This document shows, in pieces, positions 30,201 to 36,600 of a stretch of DNA of 43,785 nucleotides. This DNA is from Cyclobacteriaceae bacterium. Lineage in GTDB: Bacteria; Bacteroidota; Bacteroidia; Cytophagales; Cyclobacteriaceae. Position 1 is the first letter of the stretch. Each line of letters begins with the position of its first letter. The notes below the pieces were generated by a model that worked only from the letters and a program-made list of their open reading frames with translations, was not told where the DNA came from and ran no database searches. Location: assembly GCA_022841475.1 (NCBI GenBank), contig JALHRJ010000036.1, forward strand, positions 1 to 43,785. Reading direction: 5' to 3'. A program made the position numbers and the translations under genes.

Positions 30201-32168
30201 GCACCACAGATTACGGCTCAGTTTGTAAATGCAAATTCCAGTATCTGTAGAGGCAGCTCAGAATTTTTAATTATCCAGTTGGATGGACAAGCTCCTTTCC
30301 AGTTGGTGTATAATGATGGTGCATCCGATATCACGGTAAACAATGCTGGTAACTTTAAAGTGATTCAGGTTACGCCAGCCGCGACCACCACGTATACTTT
30401 GGTTTCTGCAAGAGATGCACTGAACTGTACATTTATTCCTGCGGGCCAAAGTGTAACTGTAACAGTAGGTGAAACAGATGCTAACTTTAGTATTGTTCCA
30501 CCGGCCGCTGCATGCGGACCGTACACGGCAACCTTCCAGTTTAATCAGGTAGCAGGAACTGAATACACCTGGCAATGGTTTGATGGCTCTCCGGATGAAA
30601 TATTCCTGGCAGGCACAACGATCCCTAACAATACGATCACGCATACATTCAGTAACCCGAATCCGAATGCCTCGATAACGTATAGGGTAACACTGAGAAC
30701 GCAATTGCCAGCTCCATTCCCGGGCTGCTTTAAAGCAACAACTCAAAATGTTACCATATTCCCCTCGATCATTACCAATGCATTCCCGGATCGATCGGAA
30801 ATCTGTAGTGGTGAAAATATCCAATTCTTTAACCAGAGTTTTGGAGCTACTACGCATCGTTGGTTCTATCGTGTGCAGGGCACGGCAACAGAAATAGATA
30901 TTCGCACAACACCCACGGTGAATTATAATTTCACGAACACGTCTACCAGCAACCCGATTATTTACGAAGTGGTGTATCAGGCGAATAATGGAAACTGTCC
31001 GGCTGCGGATGTAGTTACGCCAATCACAGTCTATCGCGCAATCACGGCCGGATTTAATGAGGGTACGATTCCTCCGTTTATAGGAGGAAACTCAACGGTA
31101 ACATTTACCAATACTTCAGTACCGGTTGATGCGACACAATTCCGCTACGAATGGGACTTCGGTTTGAATGCAACACCAGGCACAGCAAATGGCGCAGGTC
31201 CATTCTCGGTTAACTACAGTACCCCGGGTCCACGTGATATCTCATTGAAGGTGGTTAACATCGCTGCAGAAACTGCGGGGTTGAGTTGTGAAAACACATT
31301 CAGCAAAACCATCAACGTACCGTTGTTGCCACTGGTAGCCGCTTTTGTGGCAACTCCGCAACGCGCATGTTTCCCGTCTGATTTCACAGTAACATCCAAT
31401 ACATCCACAGGCGATGTCATGGAGTGGCGTGTGGTAGATGGTAACGGCCGGATTGCAGCGACCTCCAATGCAGTTCTCCCGGTATTCCGCATTACTAACC
31501 CCGGTTCATATTCTATATTCCTGACAACTTCCAATTCGTTAACCGGCCAGGTGGCCAACACCCAGCAGGATAACTTTGAAGTGTTTGAGAATCCGGTGGC
31601 TTCGTTCGACTTGCGTCCGAATATTGTGTTTGTGCCCGATACAGAATTGACAACGTTTAACTTCAGCATGGGAGCTACCGATTATCAGTGGGACTTCGGT
31701 GACGGTGGAACTTCCGTGGATGTTGAGCCCATTTATATTTACAAAGTAGAAGGTGTCTATGATGTGCAGTTGATTGCACGCAACGATCGCGGTCAGGGGC
31801 TGGTGTGTACCGATACGCTCGTGCGCAAAGTTACTGCGAAGCAAGGTGGTGTAACAAAAGTACCGAATGCCTTTACACCCAATCCGAATGGACCATCGGG
31901 CGGTGTAGTGGGACCGGGTACAGGTGGTAACGGTACATTCAACGATGTATTCTTACCAATTGTAAAAGGAGCCGAAGAATTTAATATGCAGATCTTCGAT
32001 CGGTGGGGTAATTTGATTTTCGAAAGCAATAGCTCAAACATTGGTTGGGATGGCTATGATGTAAATGGAAAATTAATGCCCATGGGTGTGTATGTGTTTA
32101 AACTCACTATCCGGTTATCCGATGGTCAGCGATCTACACAAATTGGTGATGTAACGATGATCCGGTAA
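15222..32168 (+). CDS. Giant SprB-like T9SS surface adhesin (5,648 residues)
   Basis: One uninterrupted frame of 16,947 bp encodes a predicted cell-surface protein of about 0.57 MDa. A signal peptide (VVFFFSLLVSLIPTQNAIAQA) is followed by a Big/SwmB-like domain (about 32-130) and a region shared with the second adhesin (about 130-480). Three Ig-like modules with a YRRxVTSGVC signature follow at 574-867. An Ig-like module split by a 158-residue insertion (1216-1373) is next, then about 31 two-cysteine PKD-like modules, 17 of them closely related (2022-3779). More PKD-type domains follow, the last with YQWDFGDGG at 5459-5543. The C-terminus (5544-5648: VPNAFTPN, FNMQIFDRWGNLIFES, GWDGYDVNGK) is the gliding-motility/type B T9SS signal (TIGR04131-like). 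I use ATG 15222, just before the signal peptide, instead of an in-frame TTG at 15204. An SprF-like gene follows after 20 bp. The ligand is unknown. Confidence 0.93.
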   Translation: MNKSPSLTLYKVVFFFSLLVSLIPTQNAIAQAGNAVINATDPRHETLTQRQVSVLFDQNIFSASIPGWTVTVNTIPVTITSVNSLGNRVNIDFDATPAHAAQNFLIPGDVVRVSYDQAAGNTLTATPGNPEVNSFALSQSKNRWVGNCTDVAFLQIGDYAAPDICSPVSNTFKQFQYFISLRLRNSAVFNYATQMRYQINWGDGSPLQNVAPYLSDNAGNANAAFFTTVPGFPASVTTSRQGHVFPDNTNVCSFNVRLFPYIDGVLNCNIGSLLQTATFISYDMDDQNTGILSMIPSVPNSNLVCLGTNANMRFSDATSLNCVPDVPNIGAPNVQARWIRIVYGFQNAVAPGNIPNIVVNGPLTGGAQNVTNGAGVISPAAGYFPIGGGGVGVPDANGVIELATPVSLSTATTFMQTITTSSPVGQVVGQRFWVRLDYWNTCNPYNPGDLTNRVSTTNSVEIITSPNPPTVTPPGPFCENDANGTFNFTATGVGAGALTYTWYRDAALTQILQGPSADATFNPVTEGPGPLINKTVTGSQTFFRYVTVTQGSNNCTSQPTTITIRIDDTNTPGVIAHPLGASPITICTTDDPVAFTSTTAGTGGGPGATFTYQWQHATAVGGPYVDLAGATSATYDPTSAEINARRFFRRRVRSGQCADVFSNVIEFRIDTPVTGGNIGNPQTICTGGNPGILTNVTTPTGGNGVYSYLWQEAAAIGGPFGPAAGVNNLITYDPPVLATTTFYRRLVTSGVCAPGSALSTSTIEVTVNQVVVPGVVNNPQTICSGQDPAILGETTPPSGGNGSTYTFQWQESATGGGVGFAAAPGLNTGSTYDPPVLTATRFYRRRVTSGVCPPTFSNEIQVTVNPLPTATVAGGGSACLGTPAPDVEFTFTGTPPFNFVIEVASTPDVPDITEVGYNSTTYTIVAPNPLNSTTYRIISLTDANGCSATGAGLGGTASVNVQLIPPPTVESFTAQAPVCDDGGTTNPPDAILDLLPNSVQNYTITYRLRRVSNNTFLAGSLNFTGNSSAAGVINLAPTYANFGAVPNDPAGYQVVITAIQNTTTLCAGAVPINGPTLIINPRPPTPTGAIPGIACSTSGTGAPISVDDPGVGFTIVWSSTTPAFTAAAGVAGGTRGNSFTPSSNATATYHAFTRDDIAPTNCLSATSLPVQHTQDVNPTVSSAGGAQANCTGTFTLAANLPNAGIFEVGTWTVSGIAYQQAFNYANGTTTSAAVNGWTRDVSGAGVFAGGSGSFQVNGNQFEATNTDGSGAGGAEVAWFSPVINVTTMPGLSISINLSSSATHEAADYLRVFYKLNGGVETILPTNGNNNGNIAGTITASAAGLSGNTIQLVVRASNSAADEVYRFDNILIAQAAAPTINNPNDRAAVVTGLPVGANVLTWTISSRFGVCTPSSSTVTLTRHPLPTVNNLTPTLCEDLPGGSNSTTNVDLAALFNIAVMGGSPANTVVEYYSNAARTAGFLITTPTTITNGLTIFTRVRNTVTTCTSDGTLVFTVRPLPARANQTVQICEDTPPGSLVASGINLQNFEVAIAGGSMVNRDIEWYEDAALTTLIPPGVAAGAEQNYSINADRTIHAKIIDTASPTTPQCFSQATLTLDYQARPNNNQISDGIGQVLGATYTVCASNNLVLLQINPGLNPGAAYTWTVPPVSYPGEFELLTGTTGFFIILRFPNPIPAGGTLYPTGVPISVKETLGTALCDGNTINTRIIVEGSPPQPIIAGPSSVCTNDNGIIFSVTNPVAGTYSWSLPAGATITSLPVTGSTITVQMGTFSGNVNVTHASGIGCTSPAAAPFPVTVVNRPTITSVNARTVCSGTDMSVAHTLTSNIVGTTYNWEVINITGSVIGAIFGDLANGVLAINQTLSNSSGVNASVTYRITPVGPGPDNCTGTPQNFTVTVNPQPVIVPGQTKTICSANAVAREILLSPGNLPAGTLFNWPDPDGAGPATGGVNIPMGVAGTIHINDVLVNLTNAPIIVNYLITPTSGASCVGVPENIAITVNPQPVGANDNTPIVCSGLPVGYDLESNIATLGNNLIAGTTYSWVATANGSVSGESLAPQTGKTITDVLRNFTSSNQVVRYTATPTSGAGCAGVSFLVDVTVQPEPVGFNDASPVICSDGNINYDLGANIANTVAGGNNLTAGTTYSWVAASNPNVTGESTVPQAGSTITDVINNITNNSHVVVYTVTPTSSLGCVGTPFTVSVTVRPEPKGFNDPTPVICSDANVNYNLEANILNTGLGGNGLISGTTYAWTATPNPDVSGETNGVGSTINNVLNNITNANQVVTYSVTATSADGCVGDPFTVSVTVRPEPQGFNDVATICSDQSVNYSLSANIANTGAGGNNLIAGTTYSWVAAPNGNVTGESTTTQAGNTITDALNNITNANQVVVYTVTPTSVNGCEGNPFTVSVTVQPEPVGHNDPTPVVCSDVALAYDLSANIANTGLGGNNLITGTTYSWVAAATATVGGESTVAQAGPVINDVLNNITNSNQTVVYTVTPTSANGCVGNAFTITVTVRPEPRGFDDNSPVVCSDAAINYSLPANIANTGAGGNNLAIGTTYSWIAADNLNVVGESTSAQTGSTITDIVNNITNANEIVVYTVTPTSGDGCMGNPFIVSVTVRPEPKGFNDVATVCSDIAVAYDLSANIANTGAGGNNLTAGTTYSWVAANNVNVGGESVLPQAGATITDILNNVTNANQVVVYTVTPTNGGCVGNTFTVSVTVQPEPRGFNDNTPIVCSNAVVNYNLSNNVANTVSGGNNLTVGTTYSWIAASNGNVSGESTVAQAGPIITDLLINSTNGNEVVVYTITPTSADGCVGNPFTVSVNVRPEPRGFDDNTPVVCSDVAMSYDLVSNITNTASGGNNLAVGTTYSWIAADNLNVTGESLVAKAGPVINDVVTNVTNANEVVVYTVTPTSVNGCVGAPFLVSITVRPEPQGFNDPSTIICSDGVVGYALLSNIANTGAGGNNLIAGTTYSWVAATNPLVGGESTSAQVGGTITDALNNITNADQVVVYTVTPTSALGCVGNPFTVSVTVRPEPQGFNDNTPVICSDATVNYDLTANVANTGSGGNNLITGTTYSWIAANNLFVTGESTVAQAGPVITDALNNISSANQVVVYTVTPTSADGCVGNPFTVSVTVRPEPKGFDDPSPLICSDANVNYDLVANISNVGLGGNGLVVGTTYSWIAADNPNVTGESTIAQIGNTINNVLNNVSLNAEQVVYTITPTSANGCVGDPFTVTVTVRPEPRGFNDPSPVACSDVAINYDLVANIANTGAGGNNLVTGTTYSWIAAPNAFVTGEGSGTTSTITDIINNVTTSNQVVVYTITPTSANGCVGNPFTVSVTVNPEPRGFNDPSPVICSDATVNYDLNANIANTGSGGNNLIAGTTYSWLAAANGNITGESTVAQTGNTINDVLNNITNVNQVVVYTITPTSVDGCDGNPFIVSIAVRPEPRGFDDTKTICSDANVNYDLTANIGNTGSGGNNLLIGTTYSWIAADNASVTGETTVIPGTSSTITDVLNNITNVDQVVVYTVTATSNNGCVGDPFTVSITVRPEPRGFNDASTIICSDGTVGYTLLANIADTGSGGNNLIAGTTYTWIAAANASVAGESTTIQAGGIITDILNNITNTNQVVVYTVIPTSSLGCVGDPFTVSVTVRPEPKGFNDNAPVVCSNANVNYDITSNIANTGSGGNNLVAGTTYSWLAADNPSVTGETLVAANTSLINDVLTNVTGSNQVVVYTVIATSADGCIGDPFTISVTVRPEPIGLADTDAVCSDEAIAYNIQTRNINLLGNSVASQFTYTVVSSDPGNVSASGKNRPVASNAAITDTYTNTTSNDVFITYTITPFSTTGTCQGTPFDVVFTIHPEPLGPNTTIQRCSDDPVNFDLQNVINTVGTGNGVVSKFRYTVASNNALAVPPGPNRNTASTAVIADVYTNTTNADVEITYTVTPVSVANDCEGSVFTFRVIVHPEPVGANVVDPVCSTSLNYNIQTQNINTLGNAVPSVFTYTVASSDAINVPPAADRVVATNLPITDAYVNSTGVDVTITYTITPISSANNCPGTPFTYAVTISSKPVGADVTKADVCSDVPFSFDPQNDITNGVIGTFTWTATYQPGLSVGGAAPPAAGAGLISGSLTNTGNAVLNATYVVTPTAGTCVGDPFTITVPIQPEPVMATNLNAIVCSGDIYNTLLDTDGISIGAANYDVTAVVDAGLTGTPTTGLALAANALVNDAFQNLTAIPLKVTYTITPHGTNGCVGDPKLVELTINPEPVINPALDNTVCSREISGIILSTNGTSVAANAYRLVGVTIPGTVTADPLNVAVGTTGNINLIRNDKFINNTAAAVIVTYEILGISPALCEGQSEFIDLTINPEPILSPGTANLCSDVPSGIIVGPAAGSSVTTDFELKNIVKAPALVAGGSNAGLGTYPANLPGGQSDFLSNDTFTNTTNGPLIVTYTVVPITSGCRGQDQTVVFTVNPAPAVEDNLNRTVCSDDLAGIVFATEISPLSTAAASYNIVSITILPGLVRTAGSAVVPRNGVTANDIQADQFRNQTNDPLTVTYGVQAVSGATCLGPVRFVVLTVEPEVVATPVNNAPNICSNDQTDIDLISPTNPTSGVVTFNYTAVSSVGGLISGFVPALNNLPENYKIEDALVNNSDNPATVTYSITAVANGAKNGAGCSSLPPAVTVVVTVDPKPKLVASPAVQTVCEGVATSITLNSNTVPSAGNVRFELITAVASGGVTGMSPIGTLFTPGSSLADVLDNPTVTSQTVTYTLQPKIIGGLACVGDNVVITITVNPRPTIIASAQPDICSGDFINITLTPDVANTIAIWTVSAPPTVTGASNGAGNLIFQTLFNNGNIPETVTYTVTPRVNNCDGTPIIISAVVNPKPKFVGLPLNVTVCHGNTLNVPLTSTVAGTTFDWTVDDPSGLGVPLIGTGNTINQLLTNTTGSQASLTYSITPTGPGACPGDQKIMIVTVAPQITAQFVNANSSICRGSSEFLIIQLDGQAPFQLVYNDGASDITVNNAGNFKVIQVTPAATTTYTLVSARDALNCTFIPAGQSVTVTVGETDANFSIVPPAAACGPYTATFQFNQVAGTEYTWQWFDGSPDEIFLAGTTIPNNTITHTFSNPNPNASITYRVTLRTQLPAPFPGCFKATTQNVTIFPSIITNAFPDRSEICSGENIQFFNQSFGATTHRWFYRVQGTATEIDIRTTPTVNYNFTNTSTSNPIIYEVVYQANNGNCPAADVVTPITVYRAITAGFNEGTIPPFIGGNSTVTFTNTSVPVDATQFRYEWDFGLNATPGTANGAGPFSVNYSTPGPRDISLKVVNIAAETAGLSCENTFSKTINVPLLPLVAAFVATPQRACFPSDFTVTSNTSTGDVMEWRVVDGNGRIAATSNAVLPVFRITNPGSYSIFLTTSNSLTGQVANTQQDNFEVFENPVASFDLRPNIVFVPDTELTTFNFSMGATDYQWDFGDGGTSVDVEPIYIYKVEGVYDVQLIARNDRGQGLVCTDTLVRKVTAKQGGVTKVPNAFTPNPNGPSGGVVGPGTGGNGTFNDVFLPIVKGAEEFNMQIFDRWGNLIFESNSSNIGWDGYDVNGKLMPMGVYVFKLTIRLSDGQRSTQIGDVTMIR
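16941..17823 (+). repeat. Three Ig-like modules in the giant adhesin
   Basis: Residues about 574-867 contain three consecutive modules of about 95-100 residues. Each starts with an ICT or ICS motif, has a YxWQ strand centre and a YDPP or YDPT segment, and ends FYRRxVTSGVC or FFRRRVRSGQC. They differ from the longer PKD-like modules further on. Confidence 0.75.
21285..26558 (+). repeat. 17 tandem PKD-like modules of about 103 residues
   Basis: Residues 2022-3779 consist of 17 back-to-back units averaging 310 bp. The consensus contains GFND, PVICSD, NYDL, ANIANTG, GGNNL, GTTYSW, VTGES, ITDVLNNITN, VVVYTVTPTS, GCVGNPFTVSVTVRPEP. Every unit has exactly two cysteines, one in the CSD/CSN/CSG motif and one in the GCxG motif. 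Two related modules precede the run (from 20679) and about 12 more divergent ones follow (26559-30209, residues 3780-4996). The amino-acid units are very similar, but their codons differ widely. Confidence 0.93.
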
Positions 32169-32188
32169 TTGCGTAATTTTATAAGAGC

Positions 32189-33214
32189 ATGAAGAAGATT
32201 TTATTCATACTGGTTAGTATCGCAATGGTGATAACCGCACAAGCGCAGGATCCTCAGTTCTCGCAATACTACATGGCTCCGCTTTATTTAAACCCCGGCT
32301 TTACCGGCATTACGCCACAACAGCGCCTTGCGATAAATCACAGAATTCAATGGCCTAACCTCCCGCAGGCATTCGCTACTTATTCGGCCAGCTACGATAT
32401 TTTTGTTGATGAACTTCGCAGTGGTTTTGGAATCTTGGCTACCACAGATAAAATGGGTTCTGCTGGGTGGAGAACAACGACTGTGGGTCTTAACTACAGT
32501 TATAAAGTGAGGCTCAATGATAAAATTGTCTTTTCTCCAGGTTTGTACTTTGGTTATGGAATAAATGGCTTGGATCGAAGTAAGTTAAGTCTGGGTGATG
32601 GCCTTGAATTTGATGGAATTTCATTGGATCCGGATTTGCAAAAATTGGGCAATCAGCAATACTTTGATTTTGGTTCTGGCTTTTTGTTTTATAGCCGTAG
32701 TCTATGGTTAGGGGCGGCCTTCGCTCACATGAACGCACCCAATTTATCCATCCTCAACGATGTAAGCCGATTGCCAATGAAGACGACCATTCATGGTGGA
32801 GCCCGATTGACATTAACTTCGGGGCCGCGTGAGCAAGATCGCGCATCCTATCTAACGCCTTCATTTATTTTTCGCAGACAAGGCCCGGTAAGTCAATTGG
32901 ATTTTGGTTTGAATTATCATATCGATCCTATCTCCATTGGAGTTTGGTATCGCGGAAAGCCGTTTGAGACAAATTATATTGGCACAGTAAATCAGGATGC
33001 ATTAATTCTTACGTTGGGCATGTACCTGAAAACACTTACAATAGGATATAGCTATGATTTCTCCATCTCTGAGTTATCCACAAGTTCAGGAGGAGCACAC
33101 GAAATTGCCATCGTCTATGAATTTGTAGCCAAGCCACTTCATAAAGGAGTAAAAAAGCGGAACCGGCTTATTCCTTGCCCTACTTTCAATACCAAAAAGA
33201 GTTTCTGGAACTAA
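32189..33214 (+). CDS. PorP/SprF-like type IX secretion outer-membrane protein
   Basis: This 341-residue protein has a signal peptide (MKKILFILVSIAMVITAQAQ) and the family opening DPQFSQYYMAPLYLNPGFTG. The body is made of amphipathic beta strands typical of a PorP/SprF beta barrel, and it ends with GGAHEIAIVYEF and a short C-terminal PCPTF. In Flavobacterium johnsoniae, SprF is needed to export the adhesin SprB, and such genes usually follow the adhesin they serve. It begins 20 bp after the giant adhesin stop, so I infer it is the cognate partner. It is not proven to be SprF itself. Confidence 0.92.
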   Translation: MKKILFILVSIAMVITAQAQDPQFSQYYMAPLYLNPGFTGITPQQRLAINHRIQWPNLPQAFATYSASYDIFVDELRSGFGILATTDKMGSAGWRTTTVGLNYSYKVRLNDKIVFSPGLYFGYGINGLDRSKLSLGDGLEFDGISLDPDLQKLGNQQYFDFGSGFLFYSRSLWLGAAFAHMNAPNLSILNDVSRLPMKTTIHGGARLTLTSGPREQDRASYLTPSFIFRRQGPVSQLDFGLNYHIDPISIGVWYRGKPFETNYIGTVNQDALILTLGMYLKTLTIGYSYDFSISELSTSSGGAHEIAIVYEFVAKPLHKGVKKRNRLIPCPTFNTKKSFWN

Positions 33215-33266
33215 CAGCAAGTAAAGCATAGGCCATCGAAGCCTATTGACACAGTGTATAATCCAC

Positions 33267-33330
33267 TTCCCAATTCCTAATGCCTAATTCCTAATTCCTA
33301 ATGCCTAATTCCTAATGCCTAATTCCTAAC
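33267..33330. repeat. cctaat(t/g) repeat between the two adhesin units
   Basis: About nine copies of a 7-bp unit, cctaattc alternating with cctaatg, form a 64-bp tract on the plus strand. The sequence after it (33360-33510) is a degenerate relative made of words such as tgcctattg, tcaactgctg and cccaattccc. The 438-bp gap 33215-33652 shows no gene; an apparent short frame there only translates these repeats. A small hairpin cgattc/gaatcg (33631-33644) precedes the second adhesin. No convincing promoter was found. Confidence 0.75.
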
Positions 33331-33652
33331 TATAACCTGTCTGCTGAGTCTTTCAGTGCCACTTGCTTATTGCCTATTGTTAATTGCTCATTTTCCATTG
33401 TCAACTGCTGTTTGCCTATTGCCCATTGCCTATTGTCAATTGTCAACTGCTGGCTGCCTACTGCCACCTGCCTACTTCCAAGTACCCAATTCCCAATACC
33501 TAAAAACAAACTGGTAACTACTTCCCACCCCCATAATCCGCAAGCTAACGTCTCAATCGGTAATCAGTCGCTAAGGTTGATCTTTCACGCCCAGGTTCTA
33601 TGATTAAGTGTGTCTATGAGAGGCTTTACGCGATTCCTGAATCGACTAAAGC

Positions 33653-36600
33653 ATGGTGAAGAACAGATTTTTTTTATTAGCAGCGTTTATACTTAGCTCC
33701 GTTTTCACTATGAATGCCACTGCCCAGTGCGGAGGTATCATGGAACCGGGCTTTGCCTTTCTTACAAGTAGTCGGGGTTGTGCCCCCTTTACAGTAAACA
33801 TTCAAACACTATATCTCTCGTCTGTCCCCGGTACGCAATATTTTATTAATTGGGGCGATGGCACACCGGAGGAAACATATACACAAGTAGGACCTACTGG
33901 CGTAACCATTGGTCATACCTATCCAAACACATCCATTGATTGCGGATATGATTTGGTGATTGATGCTTCCAACGCCTGCAACCCGCGCGGCAGCGTTGTG
34001 CCCATCAATACGCAGGTAATTGTTTGGACGAATGATGTTATTTCTATTAATCCCAATGTGTTTCGCGTATGTCAGGGTTATGCAACAGATGTTTTGTTTA
34101 CAGATGATAGCGATTGGAATTGTTTTCCGCGGCCAACGCGTGAGAACAACGAACCTCGTTGGATCCAGTGGTTGTATGGAACAGGTCCGCTTGCAAATCA
34201 GATTCCCGGAGTCCAGGTTAATTCACTCATACCGGGTGGCTTTCCTTATCTCGATCCAGCACCTGCTCGCAATCCTATTTATCCGGTTCTGGCTCCGGGC
34301 CAGATTAGTTTACCCATCAATGTACCCGTAACAACACCAGCTGATTTGGGACGAGAATTTGTAATCACGTTGAAGAATTGGAATCAATGTAATGCGTACG
34401 ACAATAATCTCGCAGATAGCAATCCCTTCAATCCGGTCTCAGGCAACCTGGTGAACGGAGATAACGCCCCGCAAATAACAACGGCCAGAATCGTTATTGT
34501 GCCGTCTCCACAACCGGATTTCTTAACACGCCTGGGCGGAGCGGGTGGCCCCATACAAAGTGTTTTTTGTGTAGGCGACAATATTTATTTCGATAACGAA
34601 ACACCGGGCATTGTCGGAGCTTCTTTTGCACACACGTGGCAGTTTTACGATAACGTAACGGGACTGGGAGCACCGCTGTCAACGTCAACCAACGCCAATC
34701 CAACCTTTGCTTATCCAACATCCGGGCAAAAATTAATTCGGCTATCCGTGCGAGATGAGAATGCCGCAGGAAATTGTGTGGCTGTCATAGAAAAAATAAT
34801 AACCATATCCCCTTCACTGATTGCACAGATTCAGGTGACCGATCTGTTGAACAATCAGATTACGCCCGACTTCTGCCAAAATGCTTCAGCACCTTTCACA
34901 ACATTTCAGGCGCGTTTTAATGATGCATCGGTGGGCACACCCACTGCAACCACCCAATGGCGCTGGGAGTTTTTCGATGAGACAAATACGCTTATACAAC
35001 AAGAGCCTGCTTCGGGAACTTTTTCGCCAGTGGCACTTGGCCCCTTCGATCAGAACTTTACCAACCGCGGTATCTATAGAGTTCGCTTAATCATTCGTGA
35101 TAATGTTACTTCTTGCGAAACCGTAGATGAAGTTCAGATTCGGGTTTTCGAAAATCCGGTTTCTATGTTTACCGCAACGCGAGTTTGTGCAGGGCAATTA
35201 ACATCGTTTGTTGAGAGTTCAACGTTGCAACCCATCACTGGTGAAACGATTGTAACACGTGAATGGGATTTCAACTATGATGGTGTCACCTTCAATAAAG
35301 ATCCGGTCTTTGATAATCAAACTTCTTTTACCCGCTCCTTGGGTGTGGCAGGCACCTATCAGGTAGCTTTGCGCACCACGGCCGGGCAGGGTGGGTGTTC
35401 AGATATTATTGTAGTACCTGTCATAGTTGATCCGTTACCGCTCGCAAGTTTTATTCCTGATGTTACTTCGGGATGCAGCGTTCTTACCGTAACATTCACC
35501 AATACCGCAGTGGCGGGTCAACCGGATGTCGTGGAACGTTTTGTATGGGAAGCGGATGAAGGTCAGGGTCTGGGATTTTTACCGATAGCGACACAGTTAC
35601 CTGCTGATCCGGCATTCGCGGCAACGTTTATTTACGATTTTGAAAATTTTGGTACGGTCAATAAATTATTTGATGTGCGGCTGCGTGTAGTCACCGTAAA
35701 CTTATGTGAAACTATTTCGGCCCCGGTCACCATCACAGTTTTTCCCGGCACGCGATCCGGTTTTATCTCCACCAACTATTCACCATTCAATGATAACTGC
35801 TCACCGCAAACGGTAAACTTTACCGTGGATAGCGAAACTCAATCCTTAAATCCACTGGAGTATCGTTGGCGGATAAGCGATACAGCCGGAGTGATTGACG
35901 AAATCAGTTCGGGCACTACACCGACTTTTAGTTATCCGTTCGTCAATAGCACTCAGGCACTAAAGGATTTTAATGTAATGCTGATTACAACGTTGGCTTC
36001 CGGATGTTTTGGTGATTCGATCCGCACCATCCGGATAAGCCCCGTGCCCGCTTCGTTGTTCACGATCGACACGCTTCAGTTCGATTGCAATGTGATGCGA
36101 ATAAAACTGGAAGCAATTCAAAAAGGATTACCTTCCTATCATTGGGTAATTACAGAAAATGGAATTCCAACGGTGGACGTCTCCACGGCTGTCGATCAGT
36201 TGGAGCATGTGTTCAACAGACCGTCTTCTGCCACAGCCGATATATCAGTGCAGTTCACATTGGATACAAGAAATTTTGCTAATTGCCCCAGCCCAATTAC
36301 CAATTCAGCGATAACAGTTCCCAAACGAGATGATATCAACGCTTCATTCACAGCCACACCTGTATCGCAATCGTTGCCTTTGTCTACAGTTTCTATAACC
36401 AACACAACAACTGCTGGACCTTGGACGTATCTCTGGGATTTTGGTGATGGCACTACATCATCTGACCCTACTGTAAATACGCATACGTATGGAACCTATG
36501 GTGTATTCATAATTCGACTCACCGTAAGCAATAATGTATGTATTGAAACGCAGGCCCAGCAGGTTGAAATTCTTGCTATCCCACCAACGGTAGACTTTGC

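Noticed and set aside
33370..33603. Short open frame in the gap between adhesin units
   Set aside because: Its translation only repeats words such as SIVNC and CLPIAHC, which come from the degenerate intergenic repeats.
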